Positions 1-7,313 are shown, counted from the stretch's first letter. The stretch: DNA of 9,350 nucleotides from Lachnospiraceae bacterium (GCA_019420465.1 JAHZHB010000071.1:1-9350), one strand, 5' to 3'. Notes: generated by a model from the letters alone, not told the origin. Program-made: numbers and translations.

Positions 1-1754
1 AGGGTGTCTGCTGCCGTATCTGTGCAATGGGACCGTGCCGTATCACACCGAAGGCTCCGAGAGGTATCTGCGGATGTGACGCTGCTGGTATCGTAGGACG
101 TAACTTCTTGAAATTTACAGCCGGTGGTGGTGCCACTCACTCTGACCACGGCCGTGAGATCTGCCATACACTGTATCAGGCAAAACCGGAAGGACCGTAC
201 AAGGTAAAAGATCCGGAGAAGCTGACACGTATCGCTCATGAATGGGGCGTTGAGACAGAGGGTAAGGATATCTACGATCTGGCTCATGAGATGGCTGAGA
301 AAGCTCTTATGGAATACGGTAAACCGTTCGGTACCCAGAACTGGCTGAGCCGCGCTCCGAAGCACACACAGGAAATCTGGGAAAGAGAAGAAATCGCACC
401 GCGTGCTATCGACCGTGAGGTTGCCTGCTCCCTGCATATGACACATATGGGATGTTCTTCCAAACCGGAAGCTCTGGTTCGTCAGTCCCTGAGAATGGGA
501 CTTGCTGATGGATGGGGCGGTTCCATGTGCGGTACAGAGTTCTCTGACGTACTGTTTGGTACACCGAAGCCGATCGATACCGAGGCTAACCTTGGTGTTA
601 TGGTAGAAGAGAACGTAAATATCGTTGTCCATGGACATGATCCGTCACTGTCTGAGATGGTCTGTGAATATGCTGATGATCCGGAAATGATCGCTTACGC
701 TAAATCCAAAGGCGCTAAAGGCATCACTGTATCCGGTGTCTGCTGTACATCCAATGAGGTTGCCATGAGACGTGGTATCCCGATGGCTGGTAACTTCCTG
801 CAGCAGGAGAACGTTGTACTGACAGGTGCCTGCGAAGCTATCGTCGTAGACGTTCAGTGTATCTTCCCGGCCCTTGGACCTTTAAGCAAATGTTTCCATA
901 CAAAGTTCATCACAACATCCCCGATCGCCCAGATGCCGGATTCCGAGTTCATCCGTTTCAATGCAGCTACAGCTGCTGAGAATGCAAAAGCAATCGTTAA
1001 GATGGCTATCGATAACTTTGAAAACCGTAAACCGGAACTTGTACATATCCCGCAGATGAAACAGAAAGCTACTGTTGGTTACTCTCTTGAGGCTCTGGTT
1101 AAAGTACTTGACGGTGTTGCCAATACACAGGTTGATGAGATGGGTACAACAAAACCGCTTATCGAGTGTATCACATCCGGTGTTATCCGTGGTGCCGTAG
1201 CTATGGTTGGATGTAACAACCCGAAGATCCGCCCGGACTACGCTCATATTGAGCTGATGAAGAAGCTGATCGCCAACGATATCGTTGTAGTAGCTTCCGG
1301 TTGTTCCGCACAGGCAGCTGCAAAGGCTGGTCTGATGGACAAACGTGCCAAAGATCTCTGCGGTGCAGGTCTGAAACGTGTATGTGAGCTGGCTGATATC
1401 CCGCCGGTACTGCATATGGGTTCCTGCGTTGATATCTCCCGTATGATGATCCTGGTTGCTGAACTGGCCAAGGATTCCGGACTGAACATCTCCCAGCTGC
1501 CGGTTGTAGGCTGTGCTCCGGAGTGGATGTCTGAGAAGGCAGTTTCCATCGGTAACTACGTAGTAGGAACCGGTATCGATACCTTCCTTGGTGTTGATCC
1601 GTATGTATCCGGCTCTGCTGAGGTTGGCGGACTGCTGACAGAGGGTGTAAGAGACTGGGTAGAGGCTGCTTACACAGTTGAGACAGATATCGAGAAGCTG
1701 ACAGATCTGATGATCGAAAGAATCGAAGAAAAACGTAAAGCAATTGGTATCTGA
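1..1754 (+). CDS. acsA: Carbon monoxide dehydrogenase catalytic subunit (anaerobic Ni-CODH), 5'-truncated by the window
   Basis: Reversibly reduces CO2 to CO at a Ni-Fe-S C-cluster, supplying the carbonyl group to acetyl-CoA synthase; cytoplasmic homodimer paired with AcsB. The frame is open to the window edge: before the Met codon at 27 it reads GVCCRICA, followed by GPCRI and GICGC. This matches the B/D-cluster cysteine block, so the true start lies upstream and Met 27 is internal; judged against Carboxydothermus CODH-II, roughly 45 residues are missing. Numbering from that Met, the C-cluster ligands are all present: the HGHDP histidine (202-204), Cys240 (VCCTSNE), Cys278 (DVQC), Cys396 (VGCNN), Cys426 (SGCSA) and Cys467 (MGSC). 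The catalytic lysine is in MSEKAVSIG (Lys504), and the HSDHGRE proton-relay histidines are at 38-41. Nothing is degenerate. Named acsA rather than cooS because of its neighbours. Codon use is strongly biased, as in a highly expressed gene. Confidence 0.97.
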   Translation, partial: GVCCRICAMGPCRITPKAPRGICGCDAAGIVGRNFLKFTAGGGATHSDHGREICHTLYQAKPEGPYKVKDPEKLTRIAHEWGVETEGKDIYDLAHEMAEKALMEYGKPFGTQNWLSRAPKHTQEIWEREEIAPRAIDREVACSLHMTHMGCSSKPEALVRQSLRMGLADGWGGSMCGTEFSDVLFGTPKPIDTEANLGVMVEENVNIVVHGHDPSLSEMVCEYADDPEMIAYAKSKGAKGITVSGVCCTSNEVAMRRGIPMAGNFLQQENVVLTGACEAIVVDVQCIFPALGPLSKCFHTKFITTSPIAQMPDSEFIRFNAATAAENAKAIVKMAIDNFENRKPELVHIPQMKQKATVGYSLEALVKVLDGVANTQVDEMGTTKPLIECITSGVIRGAVAMVGCNNPKIRPDYAHIELMKKLIANDIVVVASGCSAQAAAKAGLMDKRAKDLCGAGLKRVCELADIPPVLHMGSCVDISRMMILVAELAKDSGLNISQLPVVGCAPEWMSEKAVSIGNYVVGTGIDTFLGVDPYVSGSAEVGGLLTEGVRDWVEAAYTVETDIEKLTDLMIERIEEKRKAIGI

Positions 1755-1772
1755 TGTAGAAATTTTTCTGCA
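1755..1772 (+). other. Weak AT-rich hairpin directly after acsA
   Basis: The arms TGTAGAAA (1755-1762) and TTTCTGCA (1765-1772) are complementary with one G.T pair, and begin directly after the acsA stop. The arms nearly touch, so the innermost pair would open to form the loop. The stem is mostly A-T and no U-tract follows, so it is unlikely to terminate transcription; it may merely mark the 3' end. Function is unknown. Confidence 0.3.
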
Positions 1773-1803
1773 AAAGGTATACAATAAGAAATGGTATTTA
1801 TGA

Positions 1804-1827
1804 CCGGGAGGATCTCACTCCTCCCGG
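1804..1827 (+). other. GC-rich intercistronic hairpin between acsA and cooC
   Basis: Perfect 9-bp inverted repeat: CCGGGAGGA (1804-1812) and TCCTCCCGG (1819-1827) around the 6-base loop TCTCAC. The bases that follow (AAGTACTAAAATG) contain no U-tract, so it does not look like a standard intrinsic terminator. It sits 29 bases before the cooC ATG. In long operons such structures often protect upstream mRNA from 3' exonucleases or mark a processing site, which would favour acsA transcript over cooC. The pairing is seen directly; the role is inference. Confidence 0.6.
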
Positions 1828-1856
1828 AAGTACTAAAATGAAGGGATTTGATAGAC

Positions 1857-2624
1857 ATGAAAATAGCAGTGACAGGTAAAGGCGGCGTAGGAAAGACCAC
1901 GTTTGCTGCGACGCTCGCCAGATTATATGCAGATGAAGGGAGAAAAGTTCTCGCCGCAGATGTAGATCCGGATGCAAATCTCGGACTGGCGCTTGGTTTT
2001 CCAGAGGAAGAGCTTGATGCTATCGTTCCCATCAGCAAAATGCGTAAACTTATTGAAGAACGTACCGGAGCCGGAGAGAATAATCAGTTTTATAAACTGA
2101 ATCCCAAGGTAGACGATATTCCGGATACCTACGGAAAAACATACAATGGCGTCAAGCTGTTGCTTCTCGGTACTGTAGAGACAGGTGGCGGCGGATGCGT
2201 TTGCCCGGAGCATGTGATGCTGAAACGTATCATCAATAACCTGATCCTGCATCGTGACGATGTGGTGATCATGGATATGGAAGCCGGTCTGGAACATCTC
2301 GGCAGAGGTACGACGCAGAGTGTAGACCAGTTTATTGTCGTGATCGAACCGGGTTCCCGTAGCGTGCAGACATATAAAAACGTCAAACGTCTGGCGGAGG
2401 ATCTGGGTGTAGCAAAGGTTCGTGTCGTGGCAAACAAGATCCGTTCGGCGGAGGACGAGGAATTTGTAAAATCTAAAATTCCGGCTGAAGATCTTCTTGG
2501 GTTTATACATTACAATACTGAAGTTATCGACGCTGACCGTCAGGGAAGCTCTCCGTATGATTTCAGTGAAACTGTGGTAAAAGAAGTTTCTGCCATCAAA
2601 GCCGTTATTGACGGTGAAAAATAA
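1857..2624 (+). CDS. cooC: CooC-type nickel-insertion ATPase for CO dehydrogenase maturation
   Basis: A MinD/SIMIBI-class P-loop ATPase that dimerises on ATP and supports nickel delivery to the CODH C-cluster (and perhaps the ACS A-cluster); cytoplasmic. From the ATG at 1857 it has 255 residues, the usual CooC size. Visible motifs are the deviant Walker A GKGGVGKTT (7-15), the switch I region ADVDPDANLG (35-43), the metal-binding Cys114-x-Cys116 in GGGCVCPEH, and the switch II/Walker B region MDMEAGLEHLGRG (139-151). A TTG at 1848 would add three residues, but the AAGGG (1841-1845) is only 2 bases before it and 11 before the ATG, so the ATG is preferred. It lies between the two nickel enzymes, acsA and acsB. 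Codon choice is less biased than in its neighbours, which fits a low-abundance maturation factor. The related acetogen protein AcsF is an alternative name, since CooC and AcsF are similar. Confidence 0.93.
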   Translation: MKIAVTGKGGVGKTTFAATLARLYADEGRKVLAADVDPDANLGLALGFPEEELDAIVPISKMRKLIEERTGAGENNQFYKLNPKVDDIPDTYGKTYNGVKLLLLGTVETGGGGCVCPEHVMLKRIINNLILHRDDVVIMDMEAGLEHLGRGTTQSVDQFIVVIEPGSRSVQTYKNVKRLAEDLGVAKVRVVANKIRSAEDEEFVKSKIPAEDLLGFIHYNTEVIDADRQGSSPYDFSETVVKEVSAIKAVIDGEK

Positions 2625-2634
2625 GACAGAAAAA

Positions 2635-2655
2635 CCAAAAAAAGAATTGTTTTGG
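2635..2655 (+). promoter_or_regulatory. Possible weak stem overlapping the acsB ribosome binding site
   Basis: CCAAAA (2635-2640) can pair with TTTTGG (2650-2655), which takes in the first two bases of the GGAGG Shine-Dalgarno sequence (2654-2658) of acsB, with a 9-base loop. The stem is mostly A-T and probably melts easily, so any effect on initiation would be small. The acsB SD itself is strong, 7 bases from the ATG at 2666. Confidence 0.25.
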
Positions 2656-2665
2656 AGGATAGACA

Positions 2666-4789
2666 ATGACTTTATTTGATGTTGTATTTAAAGGAAACGA
2701 TGACGTATACGGACTGACCGAGGGCGCCATCAATGATGCCATCGCTAAATATGGTGAAGACAAAGCAGTCAGCTTCCCGGACACAGCTTACTGCCTGCCG
2801 TGCTACTATGCTGTAACAGGTGTTAAGGTTACCAACCTGAAAGAACTGAAAGAGGCTCTTGGTGTTGTTAAGACACTGATGACAAGAGAGCAGAGATTAA
2901 ACGATGCATTCATGAGCGGTGTTGCTACAGCACTCTGTGCAGAGTTTATCGAGGTTCTGAAATATATTGATGGTGCAGCTCCGTACGCAGAGCCGTATTA
3001 CGGACATCTTGCAGATGCTGTTATCCGTGAGCTTGGTGTTCCGCTTGTAACAGGCGATATCCCGGGCGTAGCAGTTATCCTTGGTAAGGCTCCGACAGCT
3101 GAAGAGGCAATTGAGCTTGTTAAATCTTATCAGGCACAGGGTATTTTGGTAACTCTGGTAGGTGAGTGTATCGAACAGTGCCAGTCTCTGGGACTGAATA
3201 TGAATGCCGGCGTTCGTGTAATCCCGCTGGGTGCTGATGTAACAAGTGTTATCCATGTAGTATCCGTAGCACTTCGTGCTGCTCTGATCTTCGGTAATGT
3301 AACACCGGGTGATGCAGCTGCTATGATGAAATACACAATGGAACGTGTACCGGCATTCGTAAATGCTTTCGCTCCGCTGAATGAAGTGATCGTTGCTTGT
3401 GGTGCTGGTGCTATCGCTCTTGGTTTCCCGGTTATCACAAACGAAGAGACCTTCCGTGTACCGAAGAGCCTGATCGTTCAGAAAGATGTAAGCAAATTCA
3501 ATGCTACATCTCTGGAAGCCCGTAACATCAAGATCAAGATCACAAAGATCGATATCCCGGTTGCTTTCGCATCTGCATTCGAAGGTGAGATCATTCGTCG
3601 TGGTGATATGCAGGTTGAGTTCGATGGTTCCCGTGTTGACTGTGTAGAGCTTGTTCATGCAAAAGATATGAGCGAGATCGAAGATCACAAGATCGAAGTA
3701 ATCGGACCGGATTTAGATGAGTTTGAAGTTGGAAGCAAACATTCTATCGCTTATGTCGTAGAAGTTGCTGGTAAGAATATGCAGGCTGACTTTGAGCCGG
3801 TATTTGAGCGTAAATTCCACAGCTATATCAACTGCATCGAAGGTGTTATGCATACAGGACAGCGTGATATGATCCGTATCCGTATCAGCAAAGCTACTTA
3901 TGAAGCTGGCTTCAGAGCTAAAGATATTGGTGAAGTTCTTTATGCTAAGATCAAGAGCGAGTTTGATGCTGTAGTTGATAAATGCCAGGTTAAGGTTATC
4001 ACTGATCCGGCAGAATGTACAAGAATCCGTCATGAAGTTGCTATTCCGATGTTCGATAAACGTGATGAGCGTCTGAGCACTCTGACTGATGAGACAGTTG
4101 ATGTTTACTACAGCTGTATCATGTGCCAGGCCTTCTCCCCGAGCCATGTTTGTATCGTAACTCCGGAGAGACTTGGTCTTTGTGGTGCTGTTTCATGGTT
4201 TGATGCAAAAGCTACTTACGAGCTGGATCCGGCTGGTCCGTGCCAGGTTGTTACTAAAGAGAAAATCATCGACGAGCGTATTGGTGAGTACGAAGATGTT
4301 AACGAAGTTGTTCGTAAACTGTCTCAGGGTGCTCTGGAAGATGTATCCCTGTACTCCATCATGGAAAAACCGATGACATCCTGCGGATGCTTCGAGTGTA
4401 TCTGTGGTATCGAGCCGTTCTCCAACGGTGTTGTTATCGCCAACCGTGAGTACGCTGGTGAGACACCGCTTGGTATGACATTCTCCGAGCTTGCATCTAT
4501 GACTGGTGGTGGTGTACAGACTCCTGGTTTCATGGGTCATGGTAAACACTTCATCGCCTCCAAGAAGTTCATGAAAGCTGAGGGCGGTGTAGAGCGTATC
4601 GTATGGATGCCGAAGGATCTGAAAGATCAGGTAGGTGAAAAACTGAATGCTACAGCAAAGGATCTGTATGGTATCGACAATTTCACAGATATGATCGGTG
4701 ATGAGACAATCGCTACAGATCCGGAGACACTGGTTGCTTTCCTGACAGAGAAGGGACATCCGGCACTGGGTCTGGATCCAATGATGTAA
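2666..4789 (+). CDS. acsB: CO-methylating acetyl-CoA synthase (ACS alpha subunit)
   Basis: Condenses the methyl group from methyl-CFeSP, CO from CODH and CoA into acetyl-CoA at the A-cluster, a [4Fe-4S] cluster bridged to a dinickel site; cytoplasmic, in complex with AcsA. It has 707 residues against 729 in Moorella. The four cluster cysteines are Cys484, Cys487, Cys496 and Cys506 (in YYSCIMC, SHVC and LGLCG), and the distal-nickel CGC motif is Cys573-Gly-Cys575. The intervals 3, 9, 10, 67 and 2 match those of Moorella (506, 509, 518, 528, 595, 597), with a constant offset of 22, so the length difference lies before the A-cluster. The N-terminal part (about 1-300) should be the CODH-contacting and CO-channel domain. 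GGAGG at 2654-2658, 7 bases before the ATG, fixes the start. There is no archaeal-type CdhB epsilon gene nearby, as expected for a bacterial ACS. Codon bias is strong. Confidence 0.97.
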   Translation: MTLFDVVFKGNDDVYGLTEGAINDAIAKYGEDKAVSFPDTAYCLPCYYAVTGVKVTNLKELKEALGVVKTLMTREQRLNDAFMSGVATALCAEFIEVLKYIDGAAPYAEPYYGHLADAVIRELGVPLVTGDIPGVAVILGKAPTAEEAIELVKSYQAQGILVTLVGECIEQCQSLGLNMNAGVRVIPLGADVTSVIHVVSVALRAALIFGNVTPGDAAAMMKYTMERVPAFVNAFAPLNEVIVACGAGAIALGFPVITNEETFRVPKSLIVQKDVSKFNATSLEARNIKIKITKIDIPVAFASAFEGEIIRRGDMQVEFDGSRVDCVELVHAKDMSEIEDHKIEVIGPDLDEFEVGSKHSIAYVVEVAGKNMQADFEPVFERKFHSYINCIEGVMHTGQRDMIRIRISKATYEAGFRAKDIGEVLYAKIKSEFDAVVDKCQVKVITDPAECTRIRHEVAIPMFDKRDERLSTLTDETVDVYYSCIMCQAFSPSHVCIVTPERLGLCGAVSWFDAKATYELDPAGPCQVVTKEKIIDERIGEYEDVNEVVRKLSQGALEDVSLYSIMEKPMTSCGCFECICGIEPFSNGVVIANREYAGETPLGMTFSELASMTGGGVQTPGFMGHGKHFIASKKFMKAEGGVERIVWMPKDLKDQVGEKLNATAKDLYGIDNFTDMIGDETIATDPETLVAFLTEKGHPALGLDPMM

Positions 4790-4793
4790 GCTG

Positions 4794-4812
4794 TTTGGAC
4801 AGGTATTCCAAA
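4794..4812 (+). other. Weak hairpin downstream of acsB
   Basis: TTTGGA (4794-4799) pairs with TCCAAA (4807-4812) around a 7-base loop, just after the acsB stop. It is short, with only two G-C pairs, and is followed by TTTATACTT rather than a clean U-tract. It could give partial termination at most, so acsB transcripts may read through toward acsD. Confidence 0.3.
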
Positions 4813-4819
4813 TTTATAC

Positions 4820-4848
4820 TTGCATAAATTGTCGTTAAATATTATTAT
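4820..4848 (+). promoter_or_regulatory. Candidate sigma-70-type promoter for acsD-acsC-acsE
   Basis: A -35-like TTGCAT (4820-4825) and a -10-like TATTAT (4843-4848) are separated by exactly 17 bases, inside an AT-rich stretch of the largest gap in the window. Transcription would start near 4854-4857, giving a leader of about 130 bases before the acsD ATG. The match to TTGACA/TATAAT is 4 of 6 and 5 of 6. This would allow the CFeSP and methyltransferase genes to be transcribed independently of acsA-cooC-acsB. Confidence 0.55.
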
Positions 4849-4870
4849 AGCGAGAGTACTCGTTTATGAG

Positions 4871-4937
4871 GCATATGGGTTTTAACCCGTAAGAAGCATA
4901 TGCACGGTGCATGTACCGTCAAAAGCGCATGCACCGT
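4871..4937 (+). promoter_or_regulatory. Structured acsD leader: two abutting stem-loops
   Basis: Stem I: GCATAT (4871-4876) pairs with ATATGC (4898-4903), enclosing a small inner GGGTT/AACCC dyad (4877-4881 and 4884-4888). Stem II follows with no gap: ACGGTGCATG (4904-4913) and CATGCACCGT (4928-4937) form a perfect 10-bp stem around a 14-base loop. An alternative, shorter pairing uses ACGGT (4904-4908) with ACCGT (4915-4919), and it excludes stem II. No U-tract follows directly; the first T-rich stretch is at about 4947-4966. The layout suggests a regulated or stabilising 5' leader. I could not match it to a known riboswitch class. Confidence 0.5.
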
Positions 4938-4984
4938 TACATAGAAGTTTCACTTTTAATTATTTTCAAAGGAGGCTAACAACA

Positions 4985-5926
4985 ATGCCGTTTAATCGTA
5001 AACCACAGAAGTTTAACGCACAGATCAAAGCAGTAGAGATCGGCGTTGGCGAAAAAGCCATCAAAATCGGCGGCGAGAACATTCTGCCGTTCTATACATT
5101 TGATGGAGACATGGGAAATATGCCGAAGGTCGGTGTTGAGATCTCTGATATGGGTCTTGACAACGCTGTACCGGGACTGATTTCCTATTATGAAGGATGC
5201 AGCACACCGGCTGAGATGGCAAAGAAAGCCGCTCAGATGGAAGGTGCTGATTTTGTAGCTCTGAGTCTGGAAGGCGGAGATCCGAACGGAGCTAACAAAT
5301 CTACAGAGGAGCTCGTAGCTGTTGCTAAGGAAGTAGCTGATGCTATCGATCTGCCGTTAGTAGTAGAAGGATGCAAGAACGTAGAGAAAGATTCTGAACT
5401 GCTTGCTAAAGTTGCAGAAGCTCTGCAGGGTAAGAACGTTCTGATTCTGGCTGCTAAAGAAGAAAACTACAAAGCAGTAGGTGCTGCTGCAGGTCTTGCA
5501 TACAACCAGAAGGTTGGTGCTGAGTCTGCTGTAGATATCAACCTGGCTAAACAGCTGAATGTTGTTATGACACAGCTGGGAGTTAAAGCTGACAGCATCG
5601 TTATGAATGTTGGTACAGCTGCAGTTGGTTATGGTTACGAGTACGTTGTATCTACAATGGATCGTATCAAAGCTGCTGCACTGGCACAGGGCGATACTAC
5701 ACTTCAGATGCCGATTATCACTCCTGTATCTTCTGAGACATGGGGCGTTAAAGAGTCCCTTGCTGAAGAAGCAGATGCTCCGGAATGGGGTTCTCGTGAA
5801 GAGAGAGGTATTTCCATGGAGATCCAGACAGCTGCTGCTGACCTGGTATCCGGTTCCAATGCCGTTATCTTAAGACATCCTCAGTCTGTTGCAACTATCG
5901 CAAAGATGATCAAAGAATTAGCATAA
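4985..5926 (+). CDS. acsD: Corrinoid iron-sulfur protein, small subunit (CFeSP beta)
   Basis: Small subunit of the corrinoid iron-sulfur protein that carries the methyl group from AcsE to AcsB. It is a TIM-barrel protein that packs against AcsC and helps cradle the corrinoid; cytoplasmic. It has 313 residues, the normal length, and opens with the recognisable N-terminus MPFNRKPQKFNAQIK, followed by IGGENILPFYTFDGD. Other family-like segments are LSLEGGDPNGANKS (about 93-106) and VEGCKN. There are no metal ligands of its own, as expected. The start is fixed by AAAGGAGG (4968-4975), 9 bases before the ATG; the in-frame GTG at 4907 has no SD and lies within an RNA stem, so it is rejected. The gene follows the structured leader and candidate promoter, and leads into acsC after 16 bases. 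Its codons are strongly biased. Confidence 0.95.
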   Translation: MPFNRKPQKFNAQIKAVEIGVGEKAIKIGGENILPFYTFDGDMGNMPKVGVEISDMGLDNAVPGLISYYEGCSTPAEMAKKAAQMEGADFVALSLEGGDPNGANKSTEELVAVAKEVADAIDLPLVVEGCKNVEKDSELLAKVAEALQGKNVLILAAKEENYKAVGAAAGLAYNQKVGAESAVDINLAKQLNVVMTQLGVKADSIVMNVGTAAVGYGYEYVVSTMDRIKAAALAQGDTTLQMPIITPVSSETWGVKESLAEEADAPEWGSREERGISMEIQTAAADLVSGSNAVILRHPQSVATIAKMIKELA

Positions 5927-5942
5927 GCAGGAGGATAACAAA

Positions 5943-7301
5943 ATGGCATTAAATGGTATTCAGATTTTTAAATTAACACCAAAGAAAAACTGTAAAGAAT
6001 GCGGATGCCCGACCTGTATGGCTTTCTCTATGAAGGTTGCTCAGGGTGCTATGGACATTGCCGCTTGTCCGCATATGTCTGCTGAAGCTCTGGAATCCCT
6101 TTCCGCAGCTACAGCTCCGCCGATGAAGAGCATCAAAGTTGGTACAGGCGATGCTGAGTACACACTGGGTGGAGAGACTGTTCTTTACAGACATGAAAAG
6201 ACATTTGTCAGCAAAACAAGATATGCAGTATCTCTCTGCAGCTCTATGGATGATGCTACGATCGATGCAAAGATCGCAGAGGCTGGCAAAGTAGATTATG
6301 ACCGTATCGGCGAGCAGATGCACGTAGAGATGATCTACGTTAACTGCTGCGAAGGTACTGCTGCTGACAGATACGTTGAGATCGTAAAGAAAGCAGCTGC
6401 TACAGGCAAGACTCTTGTACTGGGCGTTAAAGATGTAGAAACAGCTAAGGCTGCTCTGGAAGTGTGCAAGGACGCTAAGCCGGTTCTGAACGGTGCAAAC
6501 GCTTCCAACTATGCTGAAATGAGCGCTGTAGCTACAGCTGCAGGTGTTGTACTGGGTGTTTCCGGTGCCAACCTTGACGAGCTGTATGATACCGTTGCTG
6601 CACTTGAGAAAGCCGGCAACAAAGAGCTGATCATCGACACCACAGGTGCTACTATCAAAGAGACCTTTGAGAACACTGTTCAGGTACGTCGTGCTGCCTT
6701 AAAGAACGAAGACAGAACCTTTGGTTATCCGTCCATCGTTAATGTATCTGCCCTGACAAAGGATGATAAATACATGGCACAGGCTCTTGCTTCTGTATTC
6801 ACAATGAAATACGGTTCCATCGTTGTTCTTCCGGAAATGAACTACGCTGACGCACTGCCGCTGTTCGGTCTTCGTCAGAACGTCTTCACAGACCCGCAGA
6901 AGCCGATGAAAGTTGCACCGGGCATCTACCCGTTAAATGGTGCAGACGAGAACTCCATCATCATCACTACCGTAGACTTCGCTCTGACATACTTCGTAGT
7001 ATCCGGCGAGCTGGAGAGATCCGGTATTCCGATGAACCTGGTTATCAACGATGCAGGCGGACTTTCCGTTCTGACTTCCTGGGCTGCAGGTAAATTCTCC
7101 TCAGGATCCATCGCTAAATTCTTCCAGGAGGAGATCGAACCGAAGCTGAAATGCAGAAAGATGATCATTCCGGGTAAAGTCGCTGTATTAAAGGGCGATC
7201 TGGAAGCTAAACTTCCGGGCTGGGAGATCATCGTTGCTCCGCGTGAGGCAGTTGAGCTGGTTAAGTTCTTCAAAGATATGCAGGCTAACGGCGAACTGTA
7301 A
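5943..7301 (+). CDS. acsC: Corrinoid iron-sulfur protein, large subunit (CFeSP gamma)
   Basis: Large CFeSP subunit: it binds the corrinoid that shuttles between Co(I) and methyl-Co(III), plus a [4Fe-4S] cluster used in reductive reactivation. It has 452 residues, close to the family's usual 440-450. The N-terminal cluster domain shows Cys17, Cys20, Cys25 and Cys42 in NCKECGCPTC and AACPHMS, the expected ligand set (Cys22 is an additional conserved-looking cysteine). The middle (about 90-310) should be a TIM-barrel; the C-terminal third, including VINDAGGLSVLTSWAAGKFS (about 366-385), should be the corrinoid-binding domain, where the cobalamin sits base-off. AGGAGG at 5929-5934 is 8 bases from the ATG. 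The 16-base gap after acsD makes co-translation with its partner subunit likely. The gene is intact, with no truncation or frameshift. Confidence 0.96.
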   Translation: MALNGIQIFKLTPKKNCKECGCPTCMAFSMKVAQGAMDIAACPHMSAEALESLSAATAPPMKSIKVGTGDAEYTLGGETVLYRHEKTFVSKTRYAVSLCSSMDDATIDAKIAEAGKVDYDRIGEQMHVEMIYVNCCEGTAADRYVEIVKKAAATGKTLVLGVKDVETAKAALEVCKDAKPVLNGANASNYAEMSAVATAAGVVLGVSGANLDELYDTVAALEKAGNKELIIDTTGATIKETFENTVQVRRAALKNEDRTFGYPSIVNVSALTKDDKYMAQALASVFTMKYGSIVVLPEMNYADALPLFGLRQNVFTDPQKPMKVAPGIYPLNGADENSIIITTVDFALTYFVVSGELERSGIPMNLVINDAGGLSVLTSWAAGKFSSGSIAKFFQEEIEPKLKCRKMIIPGKVAVLKGDLEAKLPGWEIIVAPREAVELVKFFKDMQANGEL

Positions 7302-7313
7302 TTGTACCCAAGA

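Noticed and set aside
27..29. ATG at 27 as the start of acsA
   Set aside because: The frame continues upstream with GVCCRICA, which carries conserved B/D-cluster cysteines, so this Met is internal.
882..1784. Long minus-strand open frames opposite acsA (up to 300 codons), and similar ones opposite cooC, acsB, acsC, acsE and acsV
   Set aside because: They lie antisense to clearly conserved proteins, show no family motifs, and arise because biased codon use on the + strand removes stop codons on the other.
1773..1803. TACAAT (1780-1785) as a -10 element for cooC
   Set aside because: No acceptable -35 lies about 17 bases upstream (TAGAAA is a poor match), and an AT-rich gap gives such hexamers by chance.
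1848..1856. TTG at 1848 as the cooC start
   Set aside because: Only 2 bases separate it from the AAGGG element. The ATG at 1857 begins the typical MKIAVTGKGG P-loop N-terminus.
4173..4376. Small + strand open frame of 67 codons inside acsB (and one of 88 codons inside acsD at 5607-5873)
   Set aside because: Both are alternative-frame shadows within conserved coding sequence, with no recognisable motif.
4907..4984. GTG at 4907 as an upstream start for acsD, adding 26 residues
   Set aside because: It has no Shine-Dalgarno sequence and lies inside a 10-bp RNA stem. The ATG at 4985 has AAAGGAGG at ideal spacing and gives the family's normal N-terminus.
4849..4984. Cobalamin or tetrahydrofolate riboswitch in the acsD leader
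   Set aside because: The leader is too short and lacks a B12-box for a cobalamin riboswitch. A GAGAGTA segment recalls the THF riboswitch, but the rest of its conserved core is absent.
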